Assembly (NCBI RefSeq): GCF_032190615.1
Contig: NZ_JAVLAT010000004.1
Coordinates: 62,001-126,000, forward strand
DNA: 64,000 bases
Source of the DNA: Brucella pseudogrignonensis
GTDB lineage: Bacteria; Pseudomonadota; Alphaproteobacteria; Rhizobiales; Rhizobiaceae
Reading direction: 5' to 3'
Under the pieces are notes generated by a model, which saw nothing but the letters and a program-made list of their open reading frames with translations, had not been told where the DNA came from and did no database searches. Made by a program: the position numbers and the translations under genes. Positions 8,349 through 17,763 of the stretch are shown here, piece by piece; position 1 is the stretch's first letter, and every line of letters begins with the position of its first letter.

Positions 8349-9542
8349 TTGCTAAGTGTTGAGAAAAGCTTCTCGCTCGGTGATTTCGAAACACATCTCG
8401 ACAGTCTCTGGGCACACCCCAATCAAGAACTGAGGCTTCCAAACGCACTTAAGGCTGATGCTGTCGGCGGTCAGGCCTCGCTGATACAGCTGATCATAAC
8501 TTGGGCTCGTCAAGCGTCGGAAGAAAGTCGATTGCGAATTTATGCCGACGGCGATGACAAGGTGGCGATCGGAAATTTCTCTCGAACCGTGATTGGGTTG
8601 GTGGCATTAAATTTTGCTCGTTCAATTCGTGGGTACGCAGGTGCAACGATCGAAAGATCTAGGGCAATGGAAACGGCCTTGCCTTTTGTCGAGGCAATGC
8701 ATTTTGGCCATCTCCAAGATCTTCGAGAATTCGCGAAAACGACACTCCCGCTAGTTTGTATCGACAACGCCAAGAGACTTGCTCGGCCCAATCGGCTCTA
8801 TAGCCCAAATAGTGATCTTGTTCGAAGCAGGCGCGACTTTGCCGACTTACTGCACGCTGCAGGCCGAGTAATTATACCTCGATCTCGAGCTATCACCGAC
8901 TCGAGGTTGGTCAGCGCTGCAGCAAGCCTCATGTACGAGGCTTTCCTCAACACGCATGAACACGCGCAGACCGACGGTACAGGCAATGTCTACCGACGTT
9001 CCGCTCGCGGTATCCTCATAGGCTCTCGCTATATCAAACGGGATCAACTGATGCCTAGCGCAGCGGGGCACAGGCCGATTGAAGACTACTTCGAAGCATG
9101 GCGCCCTGATTACCCAGACGCTCAACACGCGCAATTCGTAGAACTGTCTATCTTCGATAGCGGTGCTGGCCTCGCCCAGACTTGGTTGCAAAAGAAGGCA
9201 CGAGTTCCACTGGGCATACTTGGAGGCCAGATTTCCGTAGAGGAAGAGTTTGAGGCTGTACTTGCTTGCTTCCGAAAAGGTGGGACAACGAAAGGAGGAG
9301 AAACAAGTGGGAACGGGCTCTTTAGAATAATGCGCGTGGTGAGCGACAATGGAGGATTTATTCGCGTTCGGTCTGGAAGGCTGTCATTGGTCCATGTTGC
9401 AGGTGTCCCGGGTCACCAGTCCGGCGTTGACGAGGGTCTGGAGGATTCGATTGATGGCGGTCGCCCTGTCCAACCTAGGGCGTGGGCAGACGGAACTCTG
9501 ATAACCGTAATGCTGCCTCTGAATCGAGAGCGTAATCAATGA
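8349..9542 (+). CDS. GHKL-type ATPase protein, 397 aa, first gene of a coupled pair
   Basis: The C-terminal half shows the GHKL (HSP90/histidine-kinase/MutL) ATP-binding motifs in order. There is an N-box YEAFLNTHEHA (E197, N201), a G1 box FDSGAGL (D270, G272, G274) and a G2 box TSGNGLFRI (residues 319-327). The N-terminal ~180 residues are unrecognised. There is no HisKA phospho-acceptor domain and no membrane segment, so this is not an ordinary sensor kinase. The start is TTG 8349 with GGAGGA eight bases upstream. Its stop overlaps the next gene's start as ATGA, implying translational coupling. I infer a nucleotide-driven conflict or regulatory module; the function is unknown. Confidence 0.75.
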   Translation: MLSVEKSFSLGDFETHLDSLWAHPNQELRLPNALKADAVGGQASLIQLIITWARQASEESRLRIYADGDDKVAIGNFSRTVIGLVALNFARSIRGYAGATIERSRAMETALPFVEAMHFGHLQDLREFAKTTLPLVCIDNAKRLARPNRLYSPNSDLVRSRRDFADLLHAAGRVIIPRSRAITDSRLVSAAASLMYEAFLNTHEHAQTDGTGNVYRRSARGILIGSRYIKRDQLMPSAAGHRPIEDYFEAWRPDYPDAQHAQFVELSIFDSGAGLAQTWLQKKARVPLGILGGQISVEEEFEAVLACFRKGGTTKGGETSGNGLFRIMRVVSDNGGFIRVRSGRLSLVHVAGVPGHQSGVDEGLEDSIDGGRPVQPRAWADGTLITVMLPLNRERNQ

Positions 9543-11719
9543 ATAGTCTCTATACGTTCCGATGCCGTAGCGCTGAAGTTCCCAATGGAGCTTCAACGCT
9601 TGTAATCTTCTCCGGGCCCGGTGAGTTTGATCCAATCGATCTGACTACAGCTGTTTCCGATCATACCAGAAATGATCTGTCACCTGAGTTGGTGATTGTC
9701 CTATTCCCTGAAAGCCACACTACCGAACTGCAAAACCTCGATAGCGATCTGGCAGACATTTTCGCGCCGATCGCAAGAGATGTGCCGATTGGAGCGTATG
9801 TCTACGATCGCTCCGGAAATGTGCGTTTCACCCGAGCTTTCCGAGCTGACCCTCCCAGTACGCTCGATTTGGACCCGATACGGCGGCAGGGTTTGACCAA
9901 GCTATTCCGCGATCGCGGCGGACTCCTAGAAGCTGGACCTACCGCTCATTTCGTGAAACCTTCCGGTCGAGCAGACCGTCGCTTTCTTAGAGCAGCACAC
10001 GCGCTTGCGGAGGGTGCAGAAATATTCTTCTGCGCGTTTTGGCTGCTGAAGCTGCTGACTGATGATGTCCAGCGGATTCATGTCGACACATCGGCTATAG
10101 CGAGCGTCGCATTCGCGGCCGTGATTATGAAGGGTCGAAAAACCGTTCCAGTCATAACGACGTTCAAGTCTTACGATGGTAAGGATAAGCACCCCTTTAA
10201 CAAGGATCGGAAGGAGCTCGTGCTTATCTCTGCCTCTCAATCTGGTAAAATGGCTACGGACATTTCAAATGTGGTCGCCGATCCGAAGATGGTTGTGACG
10301 CTGTTTTCCACGGCTGCACTCGGTGCGAGAGATATGACGACCCTTGCAAATCTCGAGTATGAACCAGAGCTAAATCCCCATGGAATCCAGCCCCATGGCG
10401 CCCATATCGACCCCAAGAACAGCCGCCCCATCAATCTCATCGGTGAGCACTTCCATGCTGTTCCAGAAGGTCCGCGTGCGCTCGTCCCTAAACTTGGAGA
10501 CAGACCCGAGGCAGTCAGAACATTCTTGCATCAATTAGTTGGTCAAGAAGTGTTTCGTGCCTACAAGTCGAGCCTCATTGCTAACGGTCGCAGGGCGATC
10601 TGGATTGACGTCGAAAAGTTGATTCTGACGGATGCCTTCAAAAAATGGGTCAGGACACTTGTGGCGACGAGTATCCCGGCCTCAACACGAGCTATCATTC
10701 ATTTTGACGACGACCCTTCGTCGACAATGCTTGCTTCGACAATCAGAGACGAAGTCGTGGCTCAAGGCGGACGGTTGGCCGAGTGCCGCAGTCTGACCTT
10801 GAAGGAGATCGAGTCCGGTGAAAAAGACTGGCAAGTTGACGAATCTCCAGTCCTGGTTGTTGGAGGAGCGACGGGCCACGGAGCTGAGTTTCTTATGGCT
10901 AGCCGAGCCCTCCGCAAATACGCCTCCGCCTCTCACAGGATCTACATCACTACCGCGGCAATGCCTTCGTCTCCCGGGTTTTCGTCTGCACTTAAGAGCA
11001 ACCTAGAGCAGCCCACGCATAGGTTCCATAAGTGGTTTGACATCTTCGTTGATCGAGAACGTTTGGCCGAGAGCTGGAAAAAGGAACGAGCGCTTCTCGT
11101 TGAGGACGATTCGCTCCCAAATGAGCTCGAGAAGCGCCTCACCGCTTTGGATAGTTCCGATGGTCTCATTGACAACTTATTTCTGGACGGTCCTGATGGA
11201 AAACTAGACCTCAGGGACAATTTTGCTTTTTGGCCCCCCAGTGTTGACTGCTCGAAGTCTACCCAAGCCGACGTATTCACTACAATAGCGGCTATCGTTG
11301 CTAACATTCGCTCGGGTCCGAACACACCGCAATCAGAACGACTGATCAATGACGCGTACAATCATTGTGTTATTGCAGCTGAAACGTTCTTCCGCTTCAA
11401 CGATGGGATAATACAAGCGGCCTTTCTCAGAGCATCACTCCCGATTGAGCTCGATTATCGCGATGCGCCAATCGAAAGCGAACGTCTGGCAGAACTTGTC
11501 GGAAGAATGGTAGATCTCCAGCATTTGCCGCACGGGGAGGCGCTGAGCGAGTTCTTGCTCGCTCTCGCCCTTCAGAGACTGAAACTGACCCCCGACAGTG
11601 AGGAGGTATTGAGAATTAAGCTGGAGGCCACCGCCAAGGATCTTTCTGAAGTAAACCAATGGATAATAAAGAAGATCCCATGGAGACCGAAGGTGGCGCA
11701 GGTGGACATCGGCAGCTAG
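9539..11719 (+). CDS. unknown 726-aa partner of the GHKL ATPase, possible phosphoribosyltransferase-like fold
   Basis: A large soluble protein coupled to the GHKL gene by a 4-bp ATGA overlap. Two segments recall type I phosphoribosyltransferases: [17 protein letters not shown] (about residues 180-196) and [14 protein letters not shown] (about 438-451). The latter is in the place of a PRPP loop, but its usual acidic pair is replaced by GG. If homologous, it is probably catalytically altered. The C-terminal ~250 residues look helical and unrecognised. The gene ends nose-to-nose with the dUTPase remnant, stops overlapping. The resemblance is weak; the strong fact is the pairing with the GHKL gene. 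Confidence 0.65.
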   Translation: MNSLYTFRCRSAEVPNGASTLVIFSGPGEFDPIDLTTAVSDHTRNDLSPELVIVLFPESHTTELQNLDSDLADIFAPIARDVPIGAYVYDRSGNVRFTRAFRADPPSTLDLDPIRRQGLTKLFRDRGGLLEAGPTAHFVKPSGRADRRFLRAAHALAEGAEIFFCAFWLLKLLTDDVQRIHVDTSAIASVAFAAVIMKGRKTVPVITTFKSYDGKDKHPFNKDRKELVLISASQSGKMATDISNVVADPKMVVTLFSTAALGARDMTTLANLEYEPELNPHGIQPHGAHIDPKNSRPINLIGEHFHAVPEGPRALVPKLGDRPEAVRTFLHQLVGQEVFRAYKSSLIANGRRAIWIDVEKLILTDAFKKWVRTLVATSIPASTRAIIHFDDDPSSTMLASTIRDEVVAQGGRLAECRSLTLKEIESGEKDWQVDESPVLVVGGATGHGAEFLMASRALRKYASASHRIYITTAAMPSSPGFSSALKSNLEQPTHRFHKWFDIFVDRERLAESWKKERALLVEDDSLPNELEKRLTALDSSDGLIDNLFLDGPDGKLDLRDNFAFWPPSVDCSKSTQADVFTTIAAIVANIRSGPNTPQSERLINDAYNHCVIAAETFFRFNDGIIQAAFLRASLPIELDYRDAPIESERLAELVGRMVDLQHLPHGEALSEFLLALALQRLKLTPDSEEVLRIKLEATAKDLSEVNQWIIKKIPWRPKVAQVDIGS

Positions 11720-12165
11720 CGTCCGGTGGTTCCCATCCCTGTGACGCCCCGTTTGGAGCTAGTAAGCTCGGAAGCTTGTTCGAATGAAGCCTTGCATACC
11801 GGAGCAAGCGCCACCTGTGCGATACGGTCGCCAGACTGAACTGTGTAGGGCCGTCGGACGTATTTAGAAGAATGACGACCACCTCGCCGCGATAGTCGCT
11901 GTCAATTGTGCCAGGAGCATTCAGTACGGTCACTCCGTGGCGTGACACAAGACCAGAGCACGGGGCGTACTTGTGCTTCCAGAGACTCGTGAATTTCGAT
12001 GCGAATTCCTGTCGGGATATTAGCTCTCTGGCCTGGCTGTATGACTATAGGCAGACCGCTAAACGCCGCAGAAAGGTCGGCTCCAGCTGAGCCGCTCGTT
12101 TTGTATTGCGGTCGCTTTGCTTGCTTATGCACAAGTCGCACTTTCACTGTCAGCTTGTCACCCAT
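11716..12165 (-). pseudogene. dut: dUTPase pseudogene (two frameshifts)
   Basis: dUTP diphosphatase removes dUTP and supplies dUMP. All five family regions can be found, but in different frames. Motif 1 (GSAGADLSA) follows the start MGDKLTVKVRLVH in one frame. Motif 3 ([20 protein letters not shown]) is in a second frame. The terminal part ([29 protein letters not shown]) is in a third, ending at TAG 11716-11718. The first break is at motif 2, where RPRSGLA should be: two bases appear to be missing. A second break follows [12 protein letters not shown]. With its frame broken inside an active-site motif, the gene cannot make a normal enzyme unless the sequence has errors. Confidence 0.8.
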
Positions 12166-12246
12166 CGCGCGTCTCCTTCTCCTTAGCAACTGCTTCAGTC
12201 GCATCTAGTCGAAGAGCCGCTCGTGCGCAACGCAACGCTATCTCGG

Positions 12247-13443
12247 TCAGATCAGCCGGGCTGCCCGACCACTTCGGCGTACGGCTCCATTGTAATAGTC
12301 TGATGCCTGCTGCACAGAGCGATGACGGGATTGTTCCATAGCCTCGGGCAAGGGAATGCCACGATTGGCGGCTTCGGTGAGATAGCCGGAACGCAGCCCG
12401 TGCGCAGAAAACTCCTCCGCTTCCAAACCGGCCATTTGCGCGCGTTGCTTGACGATCCGGTTGATGGCGCTGGGCTCCAGCGGGCGTGCCGAAATATTCC
12501 CCCAGCGATCGACTTTTCGAAACACGCTTCCCTTATCAATCTTCGCGGCTTCGAGCCAACGGTTCAGGGCGTCAACGGGCCGCCCGGTTAGATAAACGAC
12601 TTCGTCTTGTTCGATGCCACTGGTTTTGGTGCGGCCAAGATGCATGACGAGCGAGGGGAGGGGGGAGCCGCCTTCCGCGGTGACAGGTGGCTGTTTGACG
12701 AGTTGTTCTGTTCGAAGACTTGCTATTTCGCTGCGCCTTCGTCCGCCCGAGGCAAAGGCCACCATCAAAATAGCCCGGTCGCGGATGTCGGTCAGGTTTT
12801 CGTTGGAACAGGTCGCGAGCAGCTTGGTCAGAATATCACCGGTAATGGCGTTGGCACTCTTGCGGGCTCTGGGCCGGTTGATGGCGCGCACGGCAAGCCG
12901 GATCGCCGATTTGACGGCCGGCGATGAGAACGCACCCTCAAGACCGCGCCAGCGGGTCAGCGTTGACCAGTTAGCCAGCCGGCGACGCACGGTGGAGGGT
13001 GCATGCGGTCCGGATACACGCAGAAAACCATGCTGGCGCAATTCTTCTTCCACGTCGGCCGGCATGCCGTGATTGGGATCGATCTCCCGCTGTTGTGACC
13101 GCCAGAGATGATGGGCCACGAATTTCAGGAGGAGAGCTTCAGACGCCGGCCAGGGGAGGGGACTATCGGTTGCGGCCATCGACCAGGCCTCGAGATAGGC
13201 CAGATCCGAGGTCAGCGCGCGCAGGGTGTTTTCGCCCATGCCTTCATTGACGAGATGGCGCAGTGTTTCGACATCGTCATCCGTAAGAATATCCGCGAGC
13301 ATGTCGCGCCGGTTCATGGGTAAGACGGCGGCAATGGTGTCGAGTGTTTCGGCACGGCGTGCAACGGCAGAAGTGGGCGATGCGGTCACAGCTGAAACTC
13401 CCTCAATAGCTCCAATATTGACGAGCTTTGGCCCGGTTTTCAC
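12247..13443 (-). CDS. tyrosine recombinase / integrase
   Basis: A 398-residue phage-integrase-family site-specific recombinase. The catalytic residues are visible in order: Arg in ASGGRRRSEIASL, Lys in GRTKTSG, His-Arg in AHGLRSGYLTEA, His in QSRHRSVQQASDYYN, and the nucleophilic Tyr in that last segment. The N-terminal SAM-like DNA-binding region (about residues 55-165) precedes it. The start is GTG 13443 without a clear Shine-Dalgarno. It is divergent from the DUF1612 gene, 137 bp away. Such enzymes integrate or resolve mobile DNA, and this one may have mobilised the island. No attachment site was found. Confidence 0.9.
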   Translation of the reverse strand: MKTGPKLVNIGAIEGVSAVTASPTSAVARRAETLDTIAAVLPMNRRDMLADILTDDDVETLRHLVNEGMGENTLRALTSDLAYLEAWSMAATDSPLPWPASEALLLKFVAHHLWRSQQREIDPNHGMPADVEEELRQHGFLRVSGPHAPSTVRRRLANWSTLTRWRGLEGAFSSPAVKSAIRLAVRAINRPRARKSANAITGDILTKLLATCSNENLTDIRDRAILMVAFASGGRRRSEIASLRTEQLVKQPPVTAEGGSPLPSLVMHLGRTKTSGIEQDEVVYLTGRPVDALNRWLEAAKIDKGSVFRKVDRWGNISARPLEPSAINRIVKQRAQMAGLEAEEFSAHGLRSGYLTEAANRGIPLPEAMEQSRHRSVQQASDYYNGAVRRSGRAARLI

Positions 13444-13580
13444 TGATTTGCGGCTTCAAATCAATAAGATTCGATAACCTAGACTTATCGGAGGTGAGAA
13501 GCTCACGGCTTAGTTATCATAAGTGCCGGACATTAAATCGCTACTGGATTCCGTTTAAGACTTCATTTACCATAAATTCA

Positions 13581-14717
13581 ATGCGTTATGATCCAGACCA
13601 ATTGCCTCTGAAGACCTTGCTTTCGCCACTGGCACGCGCCAGTGAGGCCTTGGCACGGCTCGACGAGCGTCTTGCCCATTCACCGGTTGGCATGGGACTG
13701 ATCGAACGTCTCCATTATGCGGATGCCTGCGCCTCGCTGTGGCTCGATGGCGAACTGGTCGAAATGGAGGATCTCGTCCTGCACGAGGCAGCGCGCGATA
13801 TCCGCTCACCCAGTCACCAACTCACCATTGCCCGTGACGTGCTCCAGACGCGCCGACGCATTGTAGCGCATGAACCTGGATGGGCACTGAGCCCGAACGG
13901 TTTGCGCAGTTTGCGGCAGGCAGGGCCTGCAGCCTCATTGGGTGGTGGCGGCATCCTGGCGGGCAGCGAAAGCATGGCGGTGTCCGATGCGGCGGTCGAC
14001 CGGCAGGACCGGGACGGGGAGGGGAAGAAAAATCGTTGGGATGACGGGATCGATCTCGATGCCATTGACGCGGTGCTGGCGCGATCCGACGACGTGCTGG
14101 CAAGGGTGAAACAGCCACAGCGGTTGCCGAAGCCCGAGGCCGATCCGCTGATCCGCGATCCCGACTGGGATGAGGACGAACGGCTCGATGAATGGCGAAC
14201 CGTTTTGCGGTCGATCCGCGAGCTGCCGCCGGTTCTGCAGACGATCCTGGCGCTTGATGCCTGGAATGAGCTCGCGGTGTTGCAGCGCGCGCCATGGCTG
14301 GGACGCTTACTGGCGGCATCACTGCTCCGGCGGGAAGGGCTGACTACTCAGGCACATCTTTTAGCCTTCAATGTCGGACTGAAAACCATCCGCGTTGAAC
14401 GGCGGCGCCATCGCAGTTTCGACATCCGGCTGATGGCTGGTCTCGAGGGACTAATGGCCGGGATTGAGCTCGGCTTCAAAGAGCATGACCGTCTGATGTT
14501 GGCGCGGCAGATGCTGGAACGGCGGCTGACTGGCCGTCGTGCCTCGTCGAACCTGCCAGGGCTCATTGAACTCGTGCTGGCCAAGCCTTTGGTTTCGACT
14601 GGGCTCATCGCCAAGGAACTCGATATCACGCCCCGTGCGGCCCTTCGCCTCGTGGAAGAACTCAAGCTTCGCGAAATGACCGGCAGGGGGAGGTTTCGCG
14701 CGTGGGGAATAATCTAA
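13581..14717 (+). CDS. DUF1612 / helix-turn-helix protein of rhizobial plasmids (RHE_PE00001-like)
   Basis: A 378-residue protein. It has an N-terminal DUF1612 region (PLARASEALARLDERLAHSP, ADACASLWLDGELVEMEDLV) and a C-terminal HTH (TGLIAKELDITPRAALRLVEEL, in two pieces TGLIAKELDI and TPRAALRLVEEL). The acidic/polar middle (residues ~135-215) is probably disordered. The ATG at 13581 is the start where family similarity begins. This is the only intact member in the window; three broken 5'-end copies lie at 22.2, 49.7 and 62.9 kb. A DNA-binding or Fic-like regulatory role has been guessed for such proteins, but the function is unknown. Confidence 0.85.
   Translation: MRYDPDQLPLKTLLSPLARASEALARLDERLAHSPVGMGLIERLHYADACASLWLDGELVEMEDLVLHEAARDIRSPSHQLTIARDVLQTRRRIVAHEPGWALSPNGLRSLRQAGPAASLGGGGILAGSESMAVSDAAVDRQDRDGEGKKNRWDDGIDLDAIDAVLARSDDVLARVKQPQRLPKPEADPLIRDPDWDEDERLDEWRTVLRSIRELPPVLQTILALDAWNELAVLQRAPWLGRLLAASLLRREGLTTQAHLLAFNVGLKTIRVERRRHRSFDIRLMAGLEGLMAGIELGFKEHDRLMLARQMLERRLTGRRASSNLPGLIELVLAKPLVSTGLIAKELDITPRAALRLVEELKLREMTGRGRFRAWGII
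13627..13644. repeat. inverted repeat inside the DUF1612 gene
   Basis: CACTGGC-ACGC-GCCAGTG is a perfect 7-bp dyad with a 4-bp spacer. It is partly kept in the degenerate copies at 22237-22250 (CTGGC-CCGC-GCCAG), and half of it at 49713. It may simply reflect the conserved peptide PLARASE, or it may be a protein-binding or recombination site. Confidence 0.4.
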
Positions 14718-14748
14718 TGAGACACTCTGTGGATCGGATGAAGAAGTT

Positions 14749-15360
14749 ATGAGCGACAACAATATTGCAAATGCATCGGTATCTGCTGAACGCTTGATGC
14801 GTGCGTATCACAAGCATTCCCTAGAACCTGACGCCGATACACTTTTTGCGCTACTCGAAGCCATGCACAGTGCGAATGATCGTTTGAAGAAAGCTTGTGG
14901 CATTGACTTCATAGACTTGCCTGATTTTCTCGCTCTAAAATGTCTCAGGAACTTCTTTCATCACCATGATGAGTTGCGCTATAGCGTTCGCGTGATCCCC
15001 ACTCGCGACCTTCCTATTGATTCCGATCTGCTGTTCTTGTGTTTAGTTCCCCGAAATCTGATAGATGACGCGATAGAGCAGACAAGTGTACGCTACAAAA
15101 GCCAGTCACGATATGCTTGTGAACAACGGTTTCATTGGTACGGTAATGTTGTAAATATTAATCCGTGTCTGTTGAACTTCATAGTGCATGCATATGAGCG
15201 ATTGACTGCTGCCAGCATTGAGCTTTCGGGCGCTGAAGCTGAAGCGTTTCGATGCAGTTATGATTTCGAGGCAGCTTCTGGGTTCTCTCATTTCGTTGAT
15301 GGCCGTATTTCGACGACGGCCGGGAATATTGACCAGCTCCTGTCGGACCTCGTAGAATAA
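14749..15360 (+). CDS. hypothetical protein, 203 aa, with a HEPN-like RNxxHH motif
   Basis: An unrecognised soluble protein starting ATG 14749, 31 bp after the DUF1612 gene. Residues around 62-75 read ALKCLRNFFHHHDEL. The RNFFHH core fits the R-x4-6-H signature of HEPN ribonucleases, which are common in defence systems, toxins and abortive-infection proteins. The rest is mixed, with several Cys and His residues and no membrane segment. The motif alone is weak evidence, so an ordinary plasmid hypothetical protein remains possible. Confidence 0.55.
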   Translation: MSDNNIANASVSAERLMRAYHKHSLEPDADTLFALLEAMHSANDRLKKACGIDFIDLPDFLALKCLRNFFHHHDELRYSVRVIPTRDLPIDSDLLFLCLVPRNLIDDAIEQTSVRYKSQSRYACEQRFHWYGNVVNINPCLLNFIVHAYERLTAASIELSGAEAEAFRCSYDFEAASGFSHFVDGRISTTAGNIDQLLSDLVE

Positions 15361-15589
15361 TTTAGGCTCAGGACTCATTCCTTTCCGAGCCAAAAGATTA
15401 CGAATTAATTAGTCTCCTTAGGCTAAGCCCCGCCAGGTCATTGTTGAAGAAGACGTTCCTGCAGGAGGCCGATCCGAAGCAGCATTGGCGAAACAATGCG
15501 GGTTTTGTGGTCTTCCCCATGGGATGACCCGTTTGGAATGTTAGTGCATGCTTGGCCTTCTGGCCAACGCTGGTGTTGAAGCCGACGCG

Positions 15590-15680
15590 TTCTGGCGAGG
15601 CCAAGTAGTCGTGTGGGGTGCCGGTGGCTTGTAGCCCAGCGATAAGTGAGGCCGCACTGTGTTGTAATGCTATCTTCAAT
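15590..15680 (-). pseudogene. IS3-family transposase remnant (C-terminal end)
   Basis: The complement of about 15610-15670 reads YNTVRPHLSLGYKPPAP in one frame. This is the hallmark C-terminus of IS3-family OrfB transposases (YNxxRPHxxLGYxxP). Only this scrap remains, next to the IS6 remnant. Confidence 0.65.
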
Positions 15681-15759
15681 TTTCGATGATGACCTTTCTC
15701 GGTGGACAATCGTTTCAGGCGGTTTCGCGCCACACGGTGTTGACGGTTTGGCGTAACTC

Positions 15760-16293
15760 ACGCCGATTTAAAGCACTTCATAACTCGCTCTCGTCTTCGG
15801 ATCGGCTGATGCGAACTCTCCGCTCGCTTGTTCAACCCCTTGTGCTAGCGATGATTGCAAACGCTCAGACCTATTTCTCGTTTGGCAGAACCATATGATT
15901 TTTGCTTGTCAGTGACCATGGCGCGCAGAGAGAAGTGTTCTCATGAAGAGTTTTGCGGCGTTTCTGGACCAGATCATCCAACACTAAGCTATCTCGATCA
16001 ACCGCACGGCATAGAATGTGATCCTTGCCTTTGATCGATATCACGCATTCATCCAGATCCCATTTATCCCCAAAGTGTGAGTTCCGGCGACGTATACTAG
16101 CCGCATAGGCACGTCCGAATTTCTCAGCCCATTCGTACACCGTTTTATTTGTGATGGAGATCCCGCGATGAGCCAGCATATCTTCGACCATGCTATAGTT
16201 CAGTGGGAAGCGAAAATACAACCATACAGCTTCGGCGATAATATCACCGGGACAACAATTGCGGTGATAAAGTGAGGCGCGAGGTTCGGTCAT
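15760..16293 (-). pseudogene. IS6-family transposase pseudogene
   Basis: The N-terminal 110 residues follow the IS6/IS240 transposase closely: YHRNCCPGDIIAEAVWLYFR, TNKTVYEWAEKFGRAYA, and DKWDLDECVISIKGKDH with the first catalytic Asp. After LVQKRR the frame breaks. Later frames still show VTDKQKSYGSAKREI and HKGLNKRAESSHQPIRRRER, interrupted by stops. The element is dead, and no intact terminal repeats were found. Confidence 0.85.
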
Positions 16294-16563
16294 ATCCTGT
16301 TACCGTCGCACATGCTTACTCTGAGGTTAAGGTAACAGTGTCAAACGGAGTACAATCATCTCCACGTCTCCACCGTGAATCGAGCTCGGTCACAAGAATA
16401 AGAATGGCTAAGGCGTATCCATCACAACGGCTTTGTTCTATCTCGAAACTTCACCAAAGCCTTGTAAATCAGGAGAAATCAGTCATTTCAGTTATCATAT
16501 CACTTGAAATAATGGAGCTATAATTTAGGGTTGTATTAGTGATTTGCTCTACTAGGAAACATT

Positions 16564-17763
16564 GTGTCTGCCGATACCAATTTCTTCGCCACCATTGCCG
16601 CAAACGGCGGCAATACCGACGTAGTTTTCGTACATGGGCTTTCGGGACATGCTGTAGAGACATGGACGGCCGACCCCTGCAACGAGCCGGAAGGTGGGTA
16701 CTGGCCGAAATGGATTGCGGTAGATCTTCCGCATCTCAATCTCTACACAGTCGGCTATGCAGCAAGTGTCTTTGCTCAATGGGCAAAGAAGGAAAACAAT
16801 CTCTACGATCAGGCCAAGCATGTCCTTGAGACCCTCGCAAGTTATGAGTTTGGCAGTCGACCCATCATATTCATCTGTCACAGTCTTGGTGGATTGCTGG
16901 TCAAACAGATATTGCGCACGGCGCTTGAATCGAGCGAAGAAGCCTGGCAGACCATCGGTGACCGTTGTATTGGCGTTATCTTCATCGCCACGCCGCACAG
17001 TGGCTCCAGCCTCGCAAATCTGCTCAAAACCTTCACGAGGGGCTTTACATCGTCACACGTCAACAAGCTCCGCGAGGATAACGATGACCTCGTCGAGTTG
17101 AACGAGAGCTTCCGCGCCCATTGCGCGCGAAAGGAAATGAAAGTTGTCGTCTATTTCGAAAAATATCTTACTAAAAAAGCGTTGCTCGTCGTTGACCAGA
17201 GAAGTGCCGATCCAGGTATCAGCGGGGTCATGACACTGCCCGTCGATGCTGATCACATCAACATTTGCAAGCCAACGAGTCGGAATAGTACCTTTTACAG
17301 CAGTATAAAATACCGGCTGAAGACAATGGCGCCTCCAGAGCCGCCAACAGATCCGGCTGCTCTCGGAAGGTTTGAAGATGATAATCTCGCCGATCCGGCT
17401 GCGAACGATCGGCGGGACCTATTGACGAAAATGATCGCTGCGGGTCGCGAAGAACAGTATGGTTTCGCTAATGACTCTCAAAGCAAATTTGCCAGGCCGT
17501 TTCTGGCAAACGGACTGAAAACGCCAATATCGACTGTCTACAAGCGTTTGCTTGCCGATGTTGAACAGCGTTTCCAGCAGCACGTTTTTTATCCGCTCAT
17601 CTGTAACGGTGCAGAGGAGCGCGCAATCACCGCAGCGATTCAAGACCATATAATAGATCCACTTAGTCGGGACTATGCTTCGGACAACGCGACGGCAAAG
17701 ACAATCATGAACGCACTCTATTTTCTAACCGAGAGATGTCATATCCGTTGGGACCGGCCATGA
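16564..17763 (+). CDS. alpha/beta-hydrolase effector with ABC-3C-type C-terminal domain
   Basis: Residues ~15-250 are a SERAC1/lipase-like alpha/beta hydrolase. They contain VVFVHGLSGHAVETW (oxyanion region), the nucleophile elbow FICHSLGGLLVKQIL (Ser ~106), IFIATPHSGSSLA, and a late His in VDADHINICKP. Residues ~280-399 (RRDLLTKMIAAGREEQYGF, AITAAIQDHIIDPL, NALYFLTERCHIRWDRP in pieces) resemble the C-terminal domain of ABC-three-component effectors. The start is GTG 16564 after AGGAAA. It is the first gene of a tight operon with a middle component and a Rad50-like ABC ATPase. By family precedent the hydrolase is the toxic effector, perhaps acting on lipid or protein esters. The substrate is unknown. 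Confidence 0.75.
   Translation: MSADTNFFATIAANGGNTDVVFVHGLSGHAVETWTADPCNEPEGGYWPKWIAVDLPHLNLYTVGYAASVFAQWAKKENNLYDQAKHVLETLASYEFGSRPIIFICHSLGGLLVKQILRTALESSEEAWQTIGDRCIGVIFIATPHSGSSLANLLKTFTRGFTSSHVNKLREDNDDLVELNESFRAHCARKEMKVVVYFEKYLTKKALLVVDQRSADPGISGVMTLPVDADHINICKPTSRNSTFYSSIKYRLKTMAPPEPPTDPAALGRFEDDNLADPAANDRRDLLTKMIAAGREEQYGFANDSQSKFARPFLANGLKTPISTVYKRLLADVEQRFQQHVFYPLICNGAEERAITAAIQDHIIDPLSRDYASDNATAKTIMNALYFLTERCHIRWDRP

Noticed and set aside
16294..16563. Promoter search upstream of the ABC-3C locus
   Set aside because: AT-rich, but no convincing -35/-10 pair or operator could be picked.
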